Shown: positions 1-11,137, numbered from the stretch's first letter. The stretch: 64,000 nt of DNA from Leptobrachium leishanense (GCA_009667805.1 CM019064.1:268317662-268381661); one strand, 5' to 3'. Translations and numbers: made by a program. Notes: generated by a model not told the origin, from the sequence alone.

Positions 1-235
1 AAATCCATATATATAAAGATGAACTTTCTCATCGCACTTCTAATAAAAAGCATAAGGAATTGTGTGACCCATTCAAGACAGATGAATGAAGTTTCTGCTC
101 TCCATGCATATCTTGATATATCATCATCATTAAATTCAAAGCATTGCTATGAGCGTCAGCGAGAATGGATAAAACATTTTTTAAAATGAAGAAGTATGTA
201 GTGAATATGATTAATAGCATCTTTGTAATATTTGT
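1..235. other. AT-rich DNA, nothing recognised
   Basis: No gene, repeat end or structured element was recognised. Short reading frames here run into the adjacent AT microsatellite and have no domain signature. Confidence 0.5.
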
Positions 236-236
236 G

Positions 237-238
<2 letters not shown>

Positions 239-269
<31 letters not shown>
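239..269. repeat. (AT)n microsatellite
   Basis: About fifteen perfect AT dinucleotides directly adjoin the end of the inverted repeat that starts at 271. Similar AT tracts adjoin the other copies of this repeat family (1204-1240 and 56861-56896), so the microsatellite appears to be part of the element end or seeded by it. Confidence 0.95.
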
Positions 270-270
<1 letters not shown>

Positions 271-272
<2 letters not shown>

Positions 273-870
273 GTAGTGGAGGACAAAAAGTGAGATAAAA
301 AGCCTCCACACTATAATAAGTGTGTTTTATTATTGCAGAAGCCACTTGCACATCACAGCAATTCGATGAATTGCATCCCAGAGCTCCTGCGCCACATTCC
401 CCATGTGCAGCAAGGCATTCTGGGTAGAATATGCAAATGACAGCTGTCTCACTTTTTTGCATCCTGGATCTGTTATTACACAGAACCCTAAAATCAATGC
501 TATGCCACACTGTGGCTTTGTAGCAGAGATAAGGTTATGCAACTGGTCAAAGCCACTCCTAGGACAGAGCTGTTTCAGGTTTGTTGGACCCTCATCAGCT
601 AGGAGCTAGGCATGATAAACTTATCTCTGCTGGAAAGCCACGGTGTGGCATGACATTGATTTTAGGGCTCTGTGTAATAACAGATCCAGGATGCAAAAAA
701 GTGAGACAGCTGTCATTTGCACATCCTACCCAGAATTCCTTGCTGCATATGGGGAATGTGGCGCAGGAGCTCTGGGATGCAATTCATCGAATGCTGTGAT
801 GTGCAAGTGGCTTCTGCAATAATAAACACACTTATTATAGTGTGGAGGCTTTTTATTTCACTTTTTGTAC
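271..870. repeat. Inverted dimer of hammerhead-bearing repeat
   Basis: Positions 271-616 read as the reverse complement of the unit that appears forward at 617-870 and again at 871-1196. Recognisable shared blocks are TCATTTGCAWATCCTACCCA, the GAATGTGGCGCAGGAGCTCT block and the terminal GCAATAATAAAACACAC. The two arms meet at about 600-617. The minus-strand arm keeps the complete hammerhead (556-605); the forward arm starts just downstream of the position the ribozyme would occupy. The unit has no coding potential. I cannot assign it to a named family; its ribozyme and short length fit a non-autonomous retroelement. Transcripts of this inverted dimer could fold into a hairpin of roughly 270 bp. 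Confidence 0.85.
556..605 (-). ncRNA. Hammerhead ribozyme, type I, minus strand
   Basis: Read on the minus strand the order is CTCCTAG (stem I), CTGATGA (core, complement of 592-598), a stem II hairpin with GGGT against ACCT, GAAA (complement of 573-576), a short CAGCTCTG stem III, then GTC with predicted cleavage after its C, and CTAGGAG closing stem I with seven pairs. All conserved core positions of the hammerhead are present. The outer stem I helix seen in the copy at 908-993 is missing here because the repeat switches orientation at about 606-617. Sequence alone suggests it could self-cleave; activity is inferred. Confidence 0.85.
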
Positions 871-1196
871 TCCACCACATTGCCCTACTGGTCCCAAGCA
901 TCCACTGCAACTGGTCATCATGCCTAGCTCCTAGCTGATGAGGGTTCAACAAACCCGAAACAGCGCTGTCCTAGGAGTGGCTTTGACCAGTTGCATAAAC
1001 CTGATCTCTGCTAGAAAGCCACAGTGTGGCATAGCATTGATTTTAGGGTTCTGTGTAATAACAGATCCAGGATGCAAAAAAGTGAGACAGATGTCATTTG
1101 CATATCCTACCCAGAATTCCTTGCTGCACATGGGGAATGTGGCGCAGGAGCTCTGAGATGCAATTCATCGAATTGCTGTCATGTGCAATAATAAAC
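871..1196 (+). repeat. Third, complete unit of hammerhead-bearing repeat
   Basis: A forward unit that follows the inverted dimer head to tail. It contains the segment TCCACTGCAACTGGTCATCA, the ribozyme, and then the same body as the other two units (AGAAAGCCACAGTGTGGCAT, the ATTTGCATATCCTACCCAG block, the GGGGAATGTGGCGCAGGAGC block). It ends in GCAATAATAAACAC next to an AT microsatellite. The body contains an octamer-like ATTTGCAT, which may be fortuitous. Confidence 0.85.
908..993 (+). ncRNA. Hammerhead ribozyme, type I, extended stem I
   Basis: The core is 928-977: CTCCTAG (928-934), CTGATGA (935-941), stem II GGGTT/AACCC with loop CAACA (942-956), GAAA (957-960), stem III CAGCGCTG (961-968), T969 and C970 as the cleavage site (GTC), and CTAGGAG (971-977), which pairs perfectly with 928-934. 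Beyond an internal loop, CAACTGGTCA (908-917) pairs with TGACCAGTTG (984-993), extending stem I by ten pairs. Natural hammerheads use stem I and stem II loops for tertiary contacts, so this longer stem is meaningful. Stem III is palindromic and almost loop-less, which is known to favour dimeric hammerheads in tandem transcripts. Cleavage is predicted between 970 and 971. Confidence 0.92.
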
Positions 1197-1203
1197 ACTA
1201 TAT

Positions 1204-1210
1204 ATATAAA

Positions 1211-1242
<32 letters not shown>
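1204..1242. repeat. (AT)n microsatellite
   Basis: An AT tract directly after the third unit of the hammerhead-bearing repeat, fading into ATTT units. Confidence 0.9.
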
Positions 1243-1246
<4 letters not shown>

Positions 1247-1500
1247 TTATTTAGAGACTCATGCATTCGTTTTTGTCCAAAATTAATGAACAGAAAAATA
1301 AACTCATAGGCTGGATTTTCTTTTATGATATTTTACTTTCAATGCTATGCTAATAATTTGTTGTCGTACACCTAAAAATCCTGATGATCCCCTAGCACTC
1401 CCTAAACCTGCCAAAACAACAACGATGATCAGAGTTGGAGGAATTAAAAGCTAATTAAGAAAGCTGATGAATGGCCCACGTACTCCCCACACCATACTTC
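1243..1500. other. Unassigned non-coding DNA
   Basis: Nothing recognisable was found on either strand. Confidence 0.4.
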
Positions 1501-1502
1501 AT

Positions 1503-1665
1503 GTAATGGCGGCAAAACGACTCAGGGATCTCAAACTCTGACCCCCCCCCCGGATGTTTATTGCCTACAAATCCCAGAATTCTTTGAATGCAATAAACGG
1601 CCAGAGAATCATGGGAGGTGTAGTTCAGAAACATCTGGGGGGGGCAAATTTTGAGATGCTTGGGT
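1503..1665. repeat. Short dispersed repeat with inverted ends
   Basis: The ends are mutually complementary: GATCTCAAACTCTGACCCCC on the left against GGGGGGGCAAATTTTGAGAT on the right. The interior has CAAATCCCAGAATTCT facing GAATCATGGGAGGTGTAGTT. A diverged relative lies at 20372-20450. The size, the hairpin form and the absence of coding sequence fit a MITE; the superfamily is not determined. Confidence 0.6.
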
Positions 1666-2000
1666 TAAATGCATTGGAGAGGCACCTTTATGCTCTCCAG
1701 CTATTGTCTGCAAGTGAGGCATTAAAATGAAGGACAGACAGGCCATGGACCACCAGCCACCCAACCATCATCACACAGCAAATGGGCAAATAGCTTTATA
1801 TCAATAGGGGGTGTAACAGAGTTCTGGGTATTGTGTATAACGGAAAATGCGTATCATCACAAATGTTTAATGCCCTTTGGTATTTTGAAAATGGTTGACA
1901 GATATCTTAGGATATAGGATTCCGATAAAGGTTTTCCTCGATTTAACAATTTGTCATTATTTGAAAATGTAGTGTAAATGCGGCTTCATTAAAAGAAGTA
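1666..2000. other. Unassigned non-coding DNA
   Basis: No feature recognised. Confidence 0.4.
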
Positions 2001-2004
2001 CCTG

Positions 2005-2463
2005 TAGATACTCGAGTATACCACTACATTTTGGTGACAAAAATTTACCTTAAAATTGGAAGGGGTCACGTTATATTCGAGACATCTGCATCGCGTGTAA
2101 AAAGAGAAAAATCCTAAGTCTTGCGGACTCCCTGAAGCTTGCAAACACTTCAGGAACTCCCAGATTCGGGAGAGGTGGGATCCATCATGGCCAGAGGGCA
2201 CGCTCAGTTTAAGACAATCTTTCACCTCCGCCGGCCATCTAATCACTAGTAAAGGACAGGTGCCTGGCGGCTTCATAGTTAGTAACAACTGCAATCATTC
2301 TAGAGCAGACTATGTTAAGAGAACCTGGAAGGATCTTAATTGTTTACCGGTACAGTAAAAGTTTGCTCCTCATGTTATATTTGTGTCTTGAGTATTCTCT
2401 CATTTCCATAATAAATCTCTCTCCATCACGTTATATTCAGGTCGCGCTATACTCGAGTATCTA
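2005..2463. mobile_element. MITE with ACTCGAGTATA terminal repeats
   Basis: The left end TAGATACTCGAGTATA (2005-2020) is matched by the inverted right end TATACTCGAGTATCTA (2448-2463). A second block, CACGTTATATTC, occurs near both ends as a direct repeat (about 2068 and 2428). There is no transposase inside. Termini containing this palindrome are common among non-autonomous vertebrate DNA elements. I could not define the target duplication with certainty. Confidence 0.65.
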
Positions 2464-2519
2464 TGGTAGTTTCTCACAGTAAAATTGGTGCACTCGTGTA
2501 TATGTTCCTGACAAAAAAC

Positions 2520-2825
2520 TACGGCCTAGATTACATACCGAACGCTAACGTCAGTGTTCAGATAGGTAAGCGTTAACGTCACGATAAGTGACTTTAACGC
2601 CTCCCCTGAATACCTTCATAACGCTAAAAGGTAAAAAAATTGTTACCGCATCGGTGCTTGCGCAAGCTTACTGTACCTTGCGTTGGCTATACTTAACAAG
2701 GGGAGCAAAGACAGTAGATAACATTAGGATAAGTAAGGTATTACAGAGTCCTAACGCTACTTACTACACCGTTGTGGTAATGAAAATTTACCGAGCTGAG
2801 GTCACAGAAAAACACAAATAGCCAG
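2520..2825. mobile_element. Fragment of Harbinger-like MITE family
   Basis: It carries the family signatures seen in the complete copy at 55812-56548: CGCTAACGT motifs, CTTGCGCAAGCTTACTGTAC followed by a purine-rich AGGGGAGC stretch, and TTACAGAGTCCTAACGCT. The right half and its end are missing. Confidence 0.55.
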
Positions 2826-3999
2826 GCTGGGTCAAGGGTAACTAGAGGTGCACAAAATAATAGGACACAGCTGAAAGGACAGCAGTATGAAGATCAGGAG
2901 GTGGGGGTTCAAAGTGAAGTTGGGTGAAAACCAAAGAGATCAATAAAAAAAGTGAAGGAAACGCCATTGGGCTCACTTGCTTCTAAGTAAGATAACTCGT
3001 GTTATTTTTTTCTGACACAAGTACAGAGCAAATTCAATGCTAGTTTCATGATTATGGTCAATATTTGTGCTTGTCTTCGGGTTAGGATTCCTGTTAGTAT
3101 TTAGGTTAATCCTAATGAGTAAACCTAATTAACATATTCCGTACCATTTATTTATGTGATCTTCACTTAAATTTTATCATGCTAGCTCCACTTTTAGGCA
3201 CTTCTGCTCCTTCTGCTCCATCTAAAAGTAACCCTAACTCTAAAACGAGTGTTATTTTCACACCAAAGTCAGCAAAGTGCAAAGATTTTTGGGCAAAAAC
3301 ATTACTTGTATATATGGTGGCCAAATCGATACAACACTATTAAATCGCACCTTTTTTTACCTCTGCAAAATTATCCATGGCCTCAAGATGGGAGCATAGT
3401 TATAGAAAACCCTTTTTAAACAAAGGGATGCCTGCCTAGCTATTCTAAAGTCTGGCATATGGTCATTGGGATTTCTGAGGTTCAGATTCTGGGTATCGTC
3501 AATTCGTGACAAAATCACAGCCACTGCCCATAATCATGTATTCACTTATGCAGGAGAAATGTAAATTACACAAAATAAGGAAACATCTGGCTTGGTAGAT
3601 ATTTGGTTACATAAAAAAAAGGTCGATTTCAATTTGATTATTTTGCATGGTGTAAAGTAAGTTTTCTTAAATCTTATAAAAAAAACTTAAATCAGGGTTA
3701 TGGAAATGACCTTTTGTTCCCCTATGCTCCGTGCAGATAATTAATTAGTATCACATTAAACAAACTTTCTGGAAAGTTTTGTAAAATCAGTATAGCAGTG
3801 TAAAATTTTAAATGTAAATATATTATGACTATTATTTCTCTTTTATGAATTATTAACTACAGTGATAAAATATGAATAGGGTGCATCTCATGGACCTGAA
3901 TTTAGTCTTAACTTCGACCTTTACTACGACTGCATATTTTAAACCTTTTCCAACTACCTATAATTACCTATTAAACAAAGAAAATAGTTTGCAGGGTAA
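2826..3999. other. Unassigned AT-rich DNA
   Basis: No coding region, RNA or repeat boundary recognised. The TAA at 3997-3999 is the left target duplication of the next element. Confidence 0.4.
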
Positions 4000-4421
4000 G
4001 GCTAGGGTCAGACTGAGGCAGTGCGAACGCGCGTTCTGGCGCACTTAATCACGGCCGTGCTAGCAGCAGATGCCGGGCAATGACGGCCAATATACGAAGT
4101 ACGGTCGCACAAAAGTCCGGCTGCGCAACGCAAGCGGAAAATGAACGCATTTTTCGAGAACGTTAAACACTAGTACTGACGTACAGAGTGCGCTGCGTCC
4201 GCTAGCGGCGTGTGTGCGTGAATTGAGACATCAGACGCTGCTAATGTCCGGCCAACATAACGTCCAGATGCAAGAAGTGTTTTATTGATGATCCGTACAA
4301 AATCACGGATGAAACTGCGCATAGTATGACCGCTATTGCGTATTCCGTGAAAAAATACGTCCATTCTTCGAACGCACATTTTCACGGACAACGTGAAAAA
4401 TGCGTTAGTCTGACCCTAGCC
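4000..4421. mobile_element. Harbinger-like MITE, GGCTAGGGTCAGAC ends
   Basis: Terminal inverted repeats GGCTAGGGTCAGAC at 4000 and GTCTGACCCTAGCC ending at 4421 are flanked by TAA on both sides (3997-3999 and 4422-4424). A three-base TWA duplication is the hallmark of PIF/Harbinger insertion. The interior is CpG-rich relative to its surroundings and has no transposase. Two relatives lie at 18226-18671 and 49251-49589. Confidence 0.85.
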
Positions 4422-4424
4422 TAA

Positions 4425-5120
4425 AATACCCTACACAGTGAGAACTTATCAAAAAAGAGAGATTAGTGATTATACACAACTAATTTGGCAACAGATATCT
4501 CCCCAGAATGAGAAGAAATTCTCTCTCGAAACCCTTAGGGTAAAACTTAACTTTTATTTCTACGAATAAAACCATTCGTTATGCACACAGTTTAAAAACA
4601 TCCAATACACAAAAAATATTTGGTTAAAGCAATATTGGCTTGTAATTACACCAAAATTGCAATACCCTCAGCCGAATTATAAGGAAATCCCAAATTGTTG
4701 AGTTGCAATAATACTGTTTTAATTAAACAATTGCCACCACTCATCAATCAATAATTAGCGATTCTCCATGGTTCAACAGATTTTGAATGACTGAATGATA
4801 CATTCAGTATGTATAAGGTTGTCTTCTGATCTCCTAGGTTTGGGGCTCATATACTTATTGACAATAAATACAGCTCTCATTAGCTCATTCTCATGCCAGG
4901 TCTCCTTGGTTTGAAACCCATATGCTTTTTAATAATTAATTCAGCCCACATTGACTGATCCTCATACCAAGTATGACACCAAAACCTTTGGGACCAGAAA
5001 TTGTCCACTACAAGTTTGCCCAATGCCAAAAACAATATCTGAGGTCTAATAGTATCAGTCCTACAGGCGCAACCAGTTTGTTGCTACAAAAATTATTCTA
5101 GTCTATTAACAAAACATAGG
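4425..5120. other. Unassigned non-coding DNA
   Basis: The stretches at about 4831-4920 and 4891-4980 share wording (TCTCCTAGGTTTGGGGCTCATA and GTCTCCTTGGTTTGAAACCC types), which suggests an old internal duplication. Nothing else was recognised. Confidence 0.35.
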
Positions 5121-5166
5121 CTCAACGCACGTTTCTCCACCGCACTAGTGGTGGTTTCATCAGGAG
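5121..5166 (-). ncRNA. Hammerhead-like ribozyme, minus strand, weak stem I
   Basis: On the minus strand: CTC, CTGATGA (complement of 5157-5163), a stem II with CCACC against GGTGG, GAAA (complement of 5132-5135), a short stem III in ACGTGCGT, and a GTT cleavage site, then GAG. Stem I has only three obvious pairs and the closing pair of stem II next to GAAA is A-A, so it may be decayed. The invariant core bases are all present. Confidence 0.6.
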
Positions 5167-5255
5167 ATTTAAAGTCCTACTAAATCAGGACAGGTTCTTA
5201 TAACGGAATGGGCCTCATCATTAAGGTTTATTAGGACCAGATGTACAATGTGTTA

Positions 5256-5652
5256 CGGATCCCCATTTGGTTTATTAGTCAAAGTGCGTGCATACGGACA
5301 CTAGCTATTTCGCTTCTGTTCCGATCATGTGACCCTTTTAAACCAATCAAGACCGAGATCGGTGTACTATCATCATAGGTTGCTATAAACATGAGGCATC
5401 ATTGGTATGGCAACGAGCAAGCGTCTATCATTAACCTACATATAAACAAAGAATCCCGACTAAAAACAGAGATCCGTATCATCATATAGATCAATTAATC
5501 CATCGCCAATGTCATGATAGCAACCACTTACTCATATTATTTGAATGTCACCAGATCCCAAACCTATAATATATAGTATTGCGGATCCCCATTTGGTTTC
5601 TTACCGGGGTGCGTGCTTTCGGACGCTAGTTGTTCCGCTTTTGTTCCAATCA
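5256..5652. repeat. Direct repeats next to hammerhead locus
   Basis: Two copies of a ~71-bp sequence, 5256-5327 and 5582-5652, start with CGGATCCCCATTTGGTTT and share CGGAC(A/G)CTAG and TGTTCC(G/A)ATCA. They are about 80% alike by eye and separated by ~255 bp. Together with the hammerhead at 5121 they resemble the repeated ends of a small ribozyme-bearing retroelement, but no reverse transcriptase is present. Confidence 0.6.
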
Positions 5653-6660
5653 CCTATAATTACCCATCACACATTTTTGTATAAGTGAATCCATAAACTA
5701 TATATAACAGCAATATAAAAATTCACTGTGTTTACGAAGTTAACCTTGTTGCAAAGTGCATAGAACATAGAGGAAAGTCAAACAACAAAGGCACTGTCTG
5801 TAACGGACTGCAAGAGTGTTTTCTTTTCCTTTTTTAGATAATGAGTACAGTAGTGATTTTATACTCAGCTGCTTTTGCATGGTTTGGTTTTGATTAAAAT
5901 ATAGAAGATAACTTTATCTTTTGGTGCACCTAATTCACAACATCAACATTGTTAGGTAGGCTATAATCCCTTCACTAAAAAAGTTTTTTCCAGAAAACTA
6001 CTGTTAGGAACCAGTGTCTTTTTATAAAATAATTTTTAATTAATTATACAATAAGAAATATTTAGGAATATTCCTAATCCTTTACTTACTGTAATAACCT
6101 ATTTGTCAGGCAGATGTCGGCATCTGCTGGCCAAAAAGAGTTACTGCAGTTCCGGTTTCCATGCAGGATCAGCTAGGGAAATGTCTTAAATACACATTCC
6201 CAGCTGGTTTTAAAAAGTGTTGGCACCTTCGGCATCATACCCGCAGTGCTAAATTTTAGGGAAATTTTTGAAGCCCAAATGCAAACAAACTTAATTTGCA
6301 ATAAACAAATTTCCTTCGCATTGTTCCTGCGGAACGCCATATCGATAAAGGAGGTGCTTTGCACATTGAGTATCGTTGTTATTGGTCGTAAAGGGGTTAA
6401 GGTCAGAGGCCCTAGACCGGTAATTAAGTAGTTTGACCTCTCTGGGTGTCTTTTTGATGATGCTCATACATAAAAATAACCAATAAACCAAATTCTTAGA
6501 ACATACTTTTGTGTTTGTATTCTCATCCCTGACTGATGTTAAAGAAGTAACTGTAGTAACTGAGCATAATGTGAATTTTATATATTTTATATAAAATTTA
6601 TGTATGTTTCAGTGTACTTTACCCATGCTTTTTCACATGCTCATTCACCCCTTAAAGATG
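5653..6660. other. Unassigned AT-rich DNA
   Basis: No supported feature. A GATGTCGG/CATCTGCTGG stretch at 6110-6130 and the following short frames show no protein signature. Confidence 0.4.
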
Positions 6661-6661
6661 T

Positions 6662-7363
6662 GGGGGCCTATTACAATCTTTGCGCAAAATGCTCACACAG
6701 CGCGTTAATTTGTGCGCGAAGCGTTAAACGTTAACACTGGTATTACAATCCGCACGTATTTTTTCATCCGTCGAAAAATTGCGCACGTTAAGCGCGCGTG
6801 CTTTAACATTGTGCGCAGAAATCGGTGTGCGGACTGTTTTTTTCACGCAATTCAGCCAATCAAAATTAAGAACCACAATTGTCTCCCGTTAAGTTTTTGC
6901 GCCTGCCAAAATCAATCTGAGTATATATGCTGCAGCAATAATAAAAACACACACTACTTCTCCATTTTATTGTTTGGGTATGCGTAGAATGTGTAACTAT
7001 ACTTTTGCTGTATTTTTTTTTTTATTGGGCTGGTGTATTTGGTTTCAGATTTGCCATTAACACCAGCTTTTAGGAGTCGTTAAAATTATGCGCGCAAATG
7101 CTGTGCGTTAAAAACTGCGCATAGATTATGCGCTGGTACGCGGATAGTATTCAAACGCATTTGCGCTCACAATGTTAAGTATAGGACGCGCGCAGTACAG
7201 TACGCCTGCAAAGGGTTCACGCAGGTTCCCCGTGTTGGGCGAATGCGAGCATTTGTTGCGCTGACTTTGTAATACGACGTTCAGCGCGAAGGGTTTCGCC
7301 CCTCGCGTTAATGTGTTTTTGCGCACGCGTTAACATTTGCATGAAGAATGTAATAGAGCCCAT
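6662..7363. mobile_element. Harbinger-like MITE (~700 bp)
   Basis: The left end GGGGCCTATTACAATCTT faces the right end AAGAATGTAATAGAGCCC as imperfect inverted repeats. The interior is rich in GCGCGTTAA-type motifs and contains ACACCAGCTTTTAGGAGTCG. End sequence and size match the family whose best copy is 55812-56548. The target duplication is not clear here. Confidence 0.65.
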
Positions 7364-9030
7364 GGTATTTATGAAGTCATCCATGTATTCTCCTTATGGA
7401 CAATTAGACAAGTTACATGTTCTTCATCAAAAGCAGAGGGCTATTAGTCATACTTTGACTCAAGGGGACCCAATAATGACATGTTTAAGATGGTTGATGT
7501 TATTATTTAGGTGCAAGTTGACCTGATCATATGAGACATCATTGTTTTACATTTTTATATTCAAATATTTTTTAAAACAATACTTCTGATGCTCTATTTT
7601 CACTCCACATTTTTTTTCTCCAACCATAATTGTGATTTGATTTTCTATGCCCACCTTCACCTTTATTTTGCATTACAGATAACAAAAAGAAAAATGATTT
7701 TATAAGTAAAAAAAAGTATTTAATCCTTGGTGACAAAATGATCATCTGGAACTGCAGGTAAGGATTTACTTCTTGTTGTTTGTAAAGCTTTGTTAAAATT
7801 TGTCCACCTTGTGCTCAGTGTATCCTGTGGACATTTTAGACTGAACATATTCACATACAATTTAATAAAACAATGCAAGCCAGAAATACTGAGAAAGACC
7901 ACGTAACTCATGAATAACTCATGAAGAACAGCAAACAAATAGATTTGTTTTGTTTTGGGCAGTGTATACCTTCCAGATGTTTATAAATTGCAATTGTTTT
8001 TGTAATTGAAGAATTGTGTGGTAGGTAAAGCTACAGATTGATCCACCTTGATGGATACATTTAGCAAGCGCACCTGAATTCCACAGCTGTAGTTTATAAA
8101 CCATATTAGTATAAATATATTTCTGCATTACCTTCTAGTTCATTCTTCATTATTTAATGTTCAGTTGAAAACTGTTAGGCAATGCATTACCTTTTAATTG
8201 TGATGATAATATGGTTGATATTGGCTTAGTTGCACTGTGACAAATTTAATAGAATTATTTTCTTTAAGGTAACTAGAAATCTCTTGATTGGAATTGAGTA
8301 ATATTTCTCCTCTGTATTCAGTGAATACTGTTTTTGGCACACAAGATGATGAGTCTAAGATAAAAAAAGGACTTAATGAAGTATTTTTATTAACCAACTA
8401 TAATTAATATTCATATATGAATAGCCTCTAGCCAATATGGCTGCGTGGACAGATTCCTGGCCCCATAATCACAACAATTTACTATCAAGTCCTTACACTG
8501 TTTACAGAAACTCTGCACTAAGCTTAAGCTTTATGAATTTAAAACGTTGCAGACAAAATAGCAAACTCAAATGCCAAGTGGCACTCGGCAAATACTAACA
8601 CATTAATTTTTGTGACGTCAAGAAATAACTTGCTCAGAATGCCAAAGTAAAGTATAGGATATTGCATTTGCAAATTTTGAATAATTCTCCAGCAGAAATC
8701 TACAGGAATCCATGTGGCTTAGATGGCTTTGTTTTATGGTTTTGTACTTACTGGAGAAAATTAGATCCCAGTAGAAACATTAAAACACATTTTGGTTGCC
8801 AGATTTGCCTGTTTTCCTGGACATATATTATCCTTCACGCAAAAGCGCTCAGAGACAGTGCTTCACAACTGAACTCAAAAACTGCTCTATAGAAATGAGT
8901 TACAGAATCCTCGGAGGTCATTGGGCATTCCTCTTTGGCAAATTAATTGGTTTTGTACCTGCAGTATACAAATTAGTCATACAGCAGGGATGCACATTAG
9001 ACAGAGTTCCCAGTCAGTTTTTATATACTT
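7364..9030. other. Unassigned AT-rich DNA
   Basis: No coding region with domain support, no RNA gene and no repeat boundary was recognised. Confidence 0.4.
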
Positions 9031-9757
9031 TCGGCCATATTACAAACATCATGCTACAAAGACGCTAAGGAGAAAAAGCTGTGCCTGCAGGTTTTTCCTT
9101 AGCATCCCCGTTTCAGCGTGATATTACGGTGCAGGCGCTAAACCAGCAGCCTGCACCATAACACACGCTAAGCCGCGGGATGCTCGTTGCTGCACTAAGC
9201 ACTGCCAAGAGCATCCTCTCCATGGAGTCCATAGGACTCCATTTAGGCTGACACTGCCGGTCACATAACCTGCAGGATCTCACCTCGTGAGATCTGGCAG
9301 GTCGGTGTAGTGATCTACAGAGGGTGACTAGAGGACTTTTTTCCCCCAGTCTCTCTCTGCTCCCGGCAGCAAGAAGAGGCGGATGGAGCCGCCATTCTCG
9401 TCGCGGGATGGAAGGTAAATATGTGATTTTTTTTTAAAGGGTTTTTTAGATGGTGATGACTGATTCTGCAGAAGCGGAATCAGTTAGCACCAGGTCCTAG
9501 CTGTGGTTAGCTTTCGAGTTAACCGCAGTAGGACGGTAATTAGCGGTAGGACTTTGCACTCCCCATGTTAAGCATAGGAAGCGCAAAGTACAGTAACCTC
9601 GCGCTGAAAAGCACAAGATCCAAATCGCTAATGGGTTTTTTAACCTGTTAGGGTTCGGATTGTAATATGGTGCGCCCACGCTAGGGCCACAAGAGCTAAC
9701 GTTAACGGTCACACAGGTGAGCGGTAACGTTAGCATTAGGATTGTAATATGTGCCTG
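9031..9757. mobile_element. Harbinger-like MITE (~730 bp)
   Basis: The left end is CGGCCATATTACAAAC; the right end is GGATTGTAATATGTGCC. Internal landmarks match 11138-11812 closely: TGCAGGTTTTTCCTTAGC, CCATGGAGTCCATAGGACTC, CCCCCAGTCTCTCTCTGCTC, ACGGAATCAGTTAG-like and GCGCAAAGTACAGTAA. No transposase is present, so this is a non-autonomous copy. Confidence 0.7.
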
Positions 9758-11137
9758 TATGTGTGGGGGAAACCGTGGAGTATATACTCTTAAATTAAGA
9801 TGCATTGATTATGCACATTTATTTTCTTTGTAATTTATAAAATACACTGATTGTCTCCTAACAAAACACATTTCAATAGATGGTGACTTTAAAATAAATC
9901 TACCATTCATGTGCTTTTTTACACTAAATAGAATTAAAAAAACTAAACAAAAGCTAACAAAACAAATTTAACGGACAGTTAAATTTTGATTACATACTAT
10001 TTAAACTGAGGACAAAACAATTCCACCTAAAGTTTTTAGACCTACAATTACAGATAAATTAAGGCTTTTCAGCTGCTTAGTTATAAAACAAAATAGCATA
10101 TAAATTATAAAACACCAAATTGGGTTTGAGTGAGTTTAATTAACTTTTCATTGAGTTCAGCTCATTTGCATTTTCCAGGCACACATTCACATCTCTTGTG
10201 TGGATAAGCTATATTGATTGAGTCAAGGAATTAGAATACAAACATTTTACTTTCCAAGATTTCTATTATCTCTCTGTTTAGTTAGTCTATGCACAACAAC
10301 TCTTTGATTTAATTTTTTTTTCTGGGTGGTATACTAGTATTCTTCATCATCACCACAATTATCTTGACAACATGGCAAGAGTGACCTTGCCAGGTGAAAC
10401 ATCAATTATTCACCACATATCTGGTGCTGTCTTACACCCAGACGAGTATTAATTCTGGCTTTCACTTCTTGTGTTCGCGCAGACACCTGCAGTTTCCCAT
10501 TAACATTTCCATTACTCCAAGGAGGCAGACCAGTCTTACTCTTCCTCATTCCACATTTCCAATATTTTATACCATTGCATATGTTTACATTTTACCAGCT
10601 CATATTGTTTCATTTAAATGCAAATGTCCCTAAATGCCTTTTGATAAGTCTCCATTTATGGCTCTCTTCTCCAGTGCTTAAAACCTTTTTATTTCTTTCT
10701 TGGTTGTCATATTTATCAAGTCACAGTATTACCTCTCAACCTTTTTTAAAAAATGCATTTATGTCTGTTCTGCGTTTTTTAAATGCGCAATAAAAAAATA
10801 AAATTGGATGCTTAAGTGTATTGGTTGTTACAGTCCTGTTTTGTATTCCAATGGAGAATGCTCAGTAAAAGTTTGCCCTTCTGTTGAATTCATCTGTACT
10901 AAATTACACCGTCTCCGGTTAGCGATGTTAAGAAATGAAATGAAACTGATTATTTCCTCTTTTTTTCTTTCTTAATACATAAGTTTTCATCAGGTACTTC
11001 CTAATGTCAAGGTTTTGCACGATAATCAATGTATCTATTTATTTCTGATCTTCACAAGTCATTTGAAGTATATTTTGTGTACAGGGGAGGGCTGGCAACT
11101 TTTGGAGCCAGTGGCAGAGGACACACTGGGCACTATT
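9758..11137. other. Unassigned AT-rich DNA
   Basis: No feature recognised. The frames at 10394-10793 have no domain similarity that I can see. Confidence 0.4.

Noticed and set aside
7126..7326. Frames with CG-rich codons suggesting a gene.
   Set aside because: They fall inside the 6662-7363 MITE.
10960..11000. CTGATGA on the minus strand (complement of TCATCAG near 10988).
   Set aside because: No stem II followed by GAAA at the required distance.
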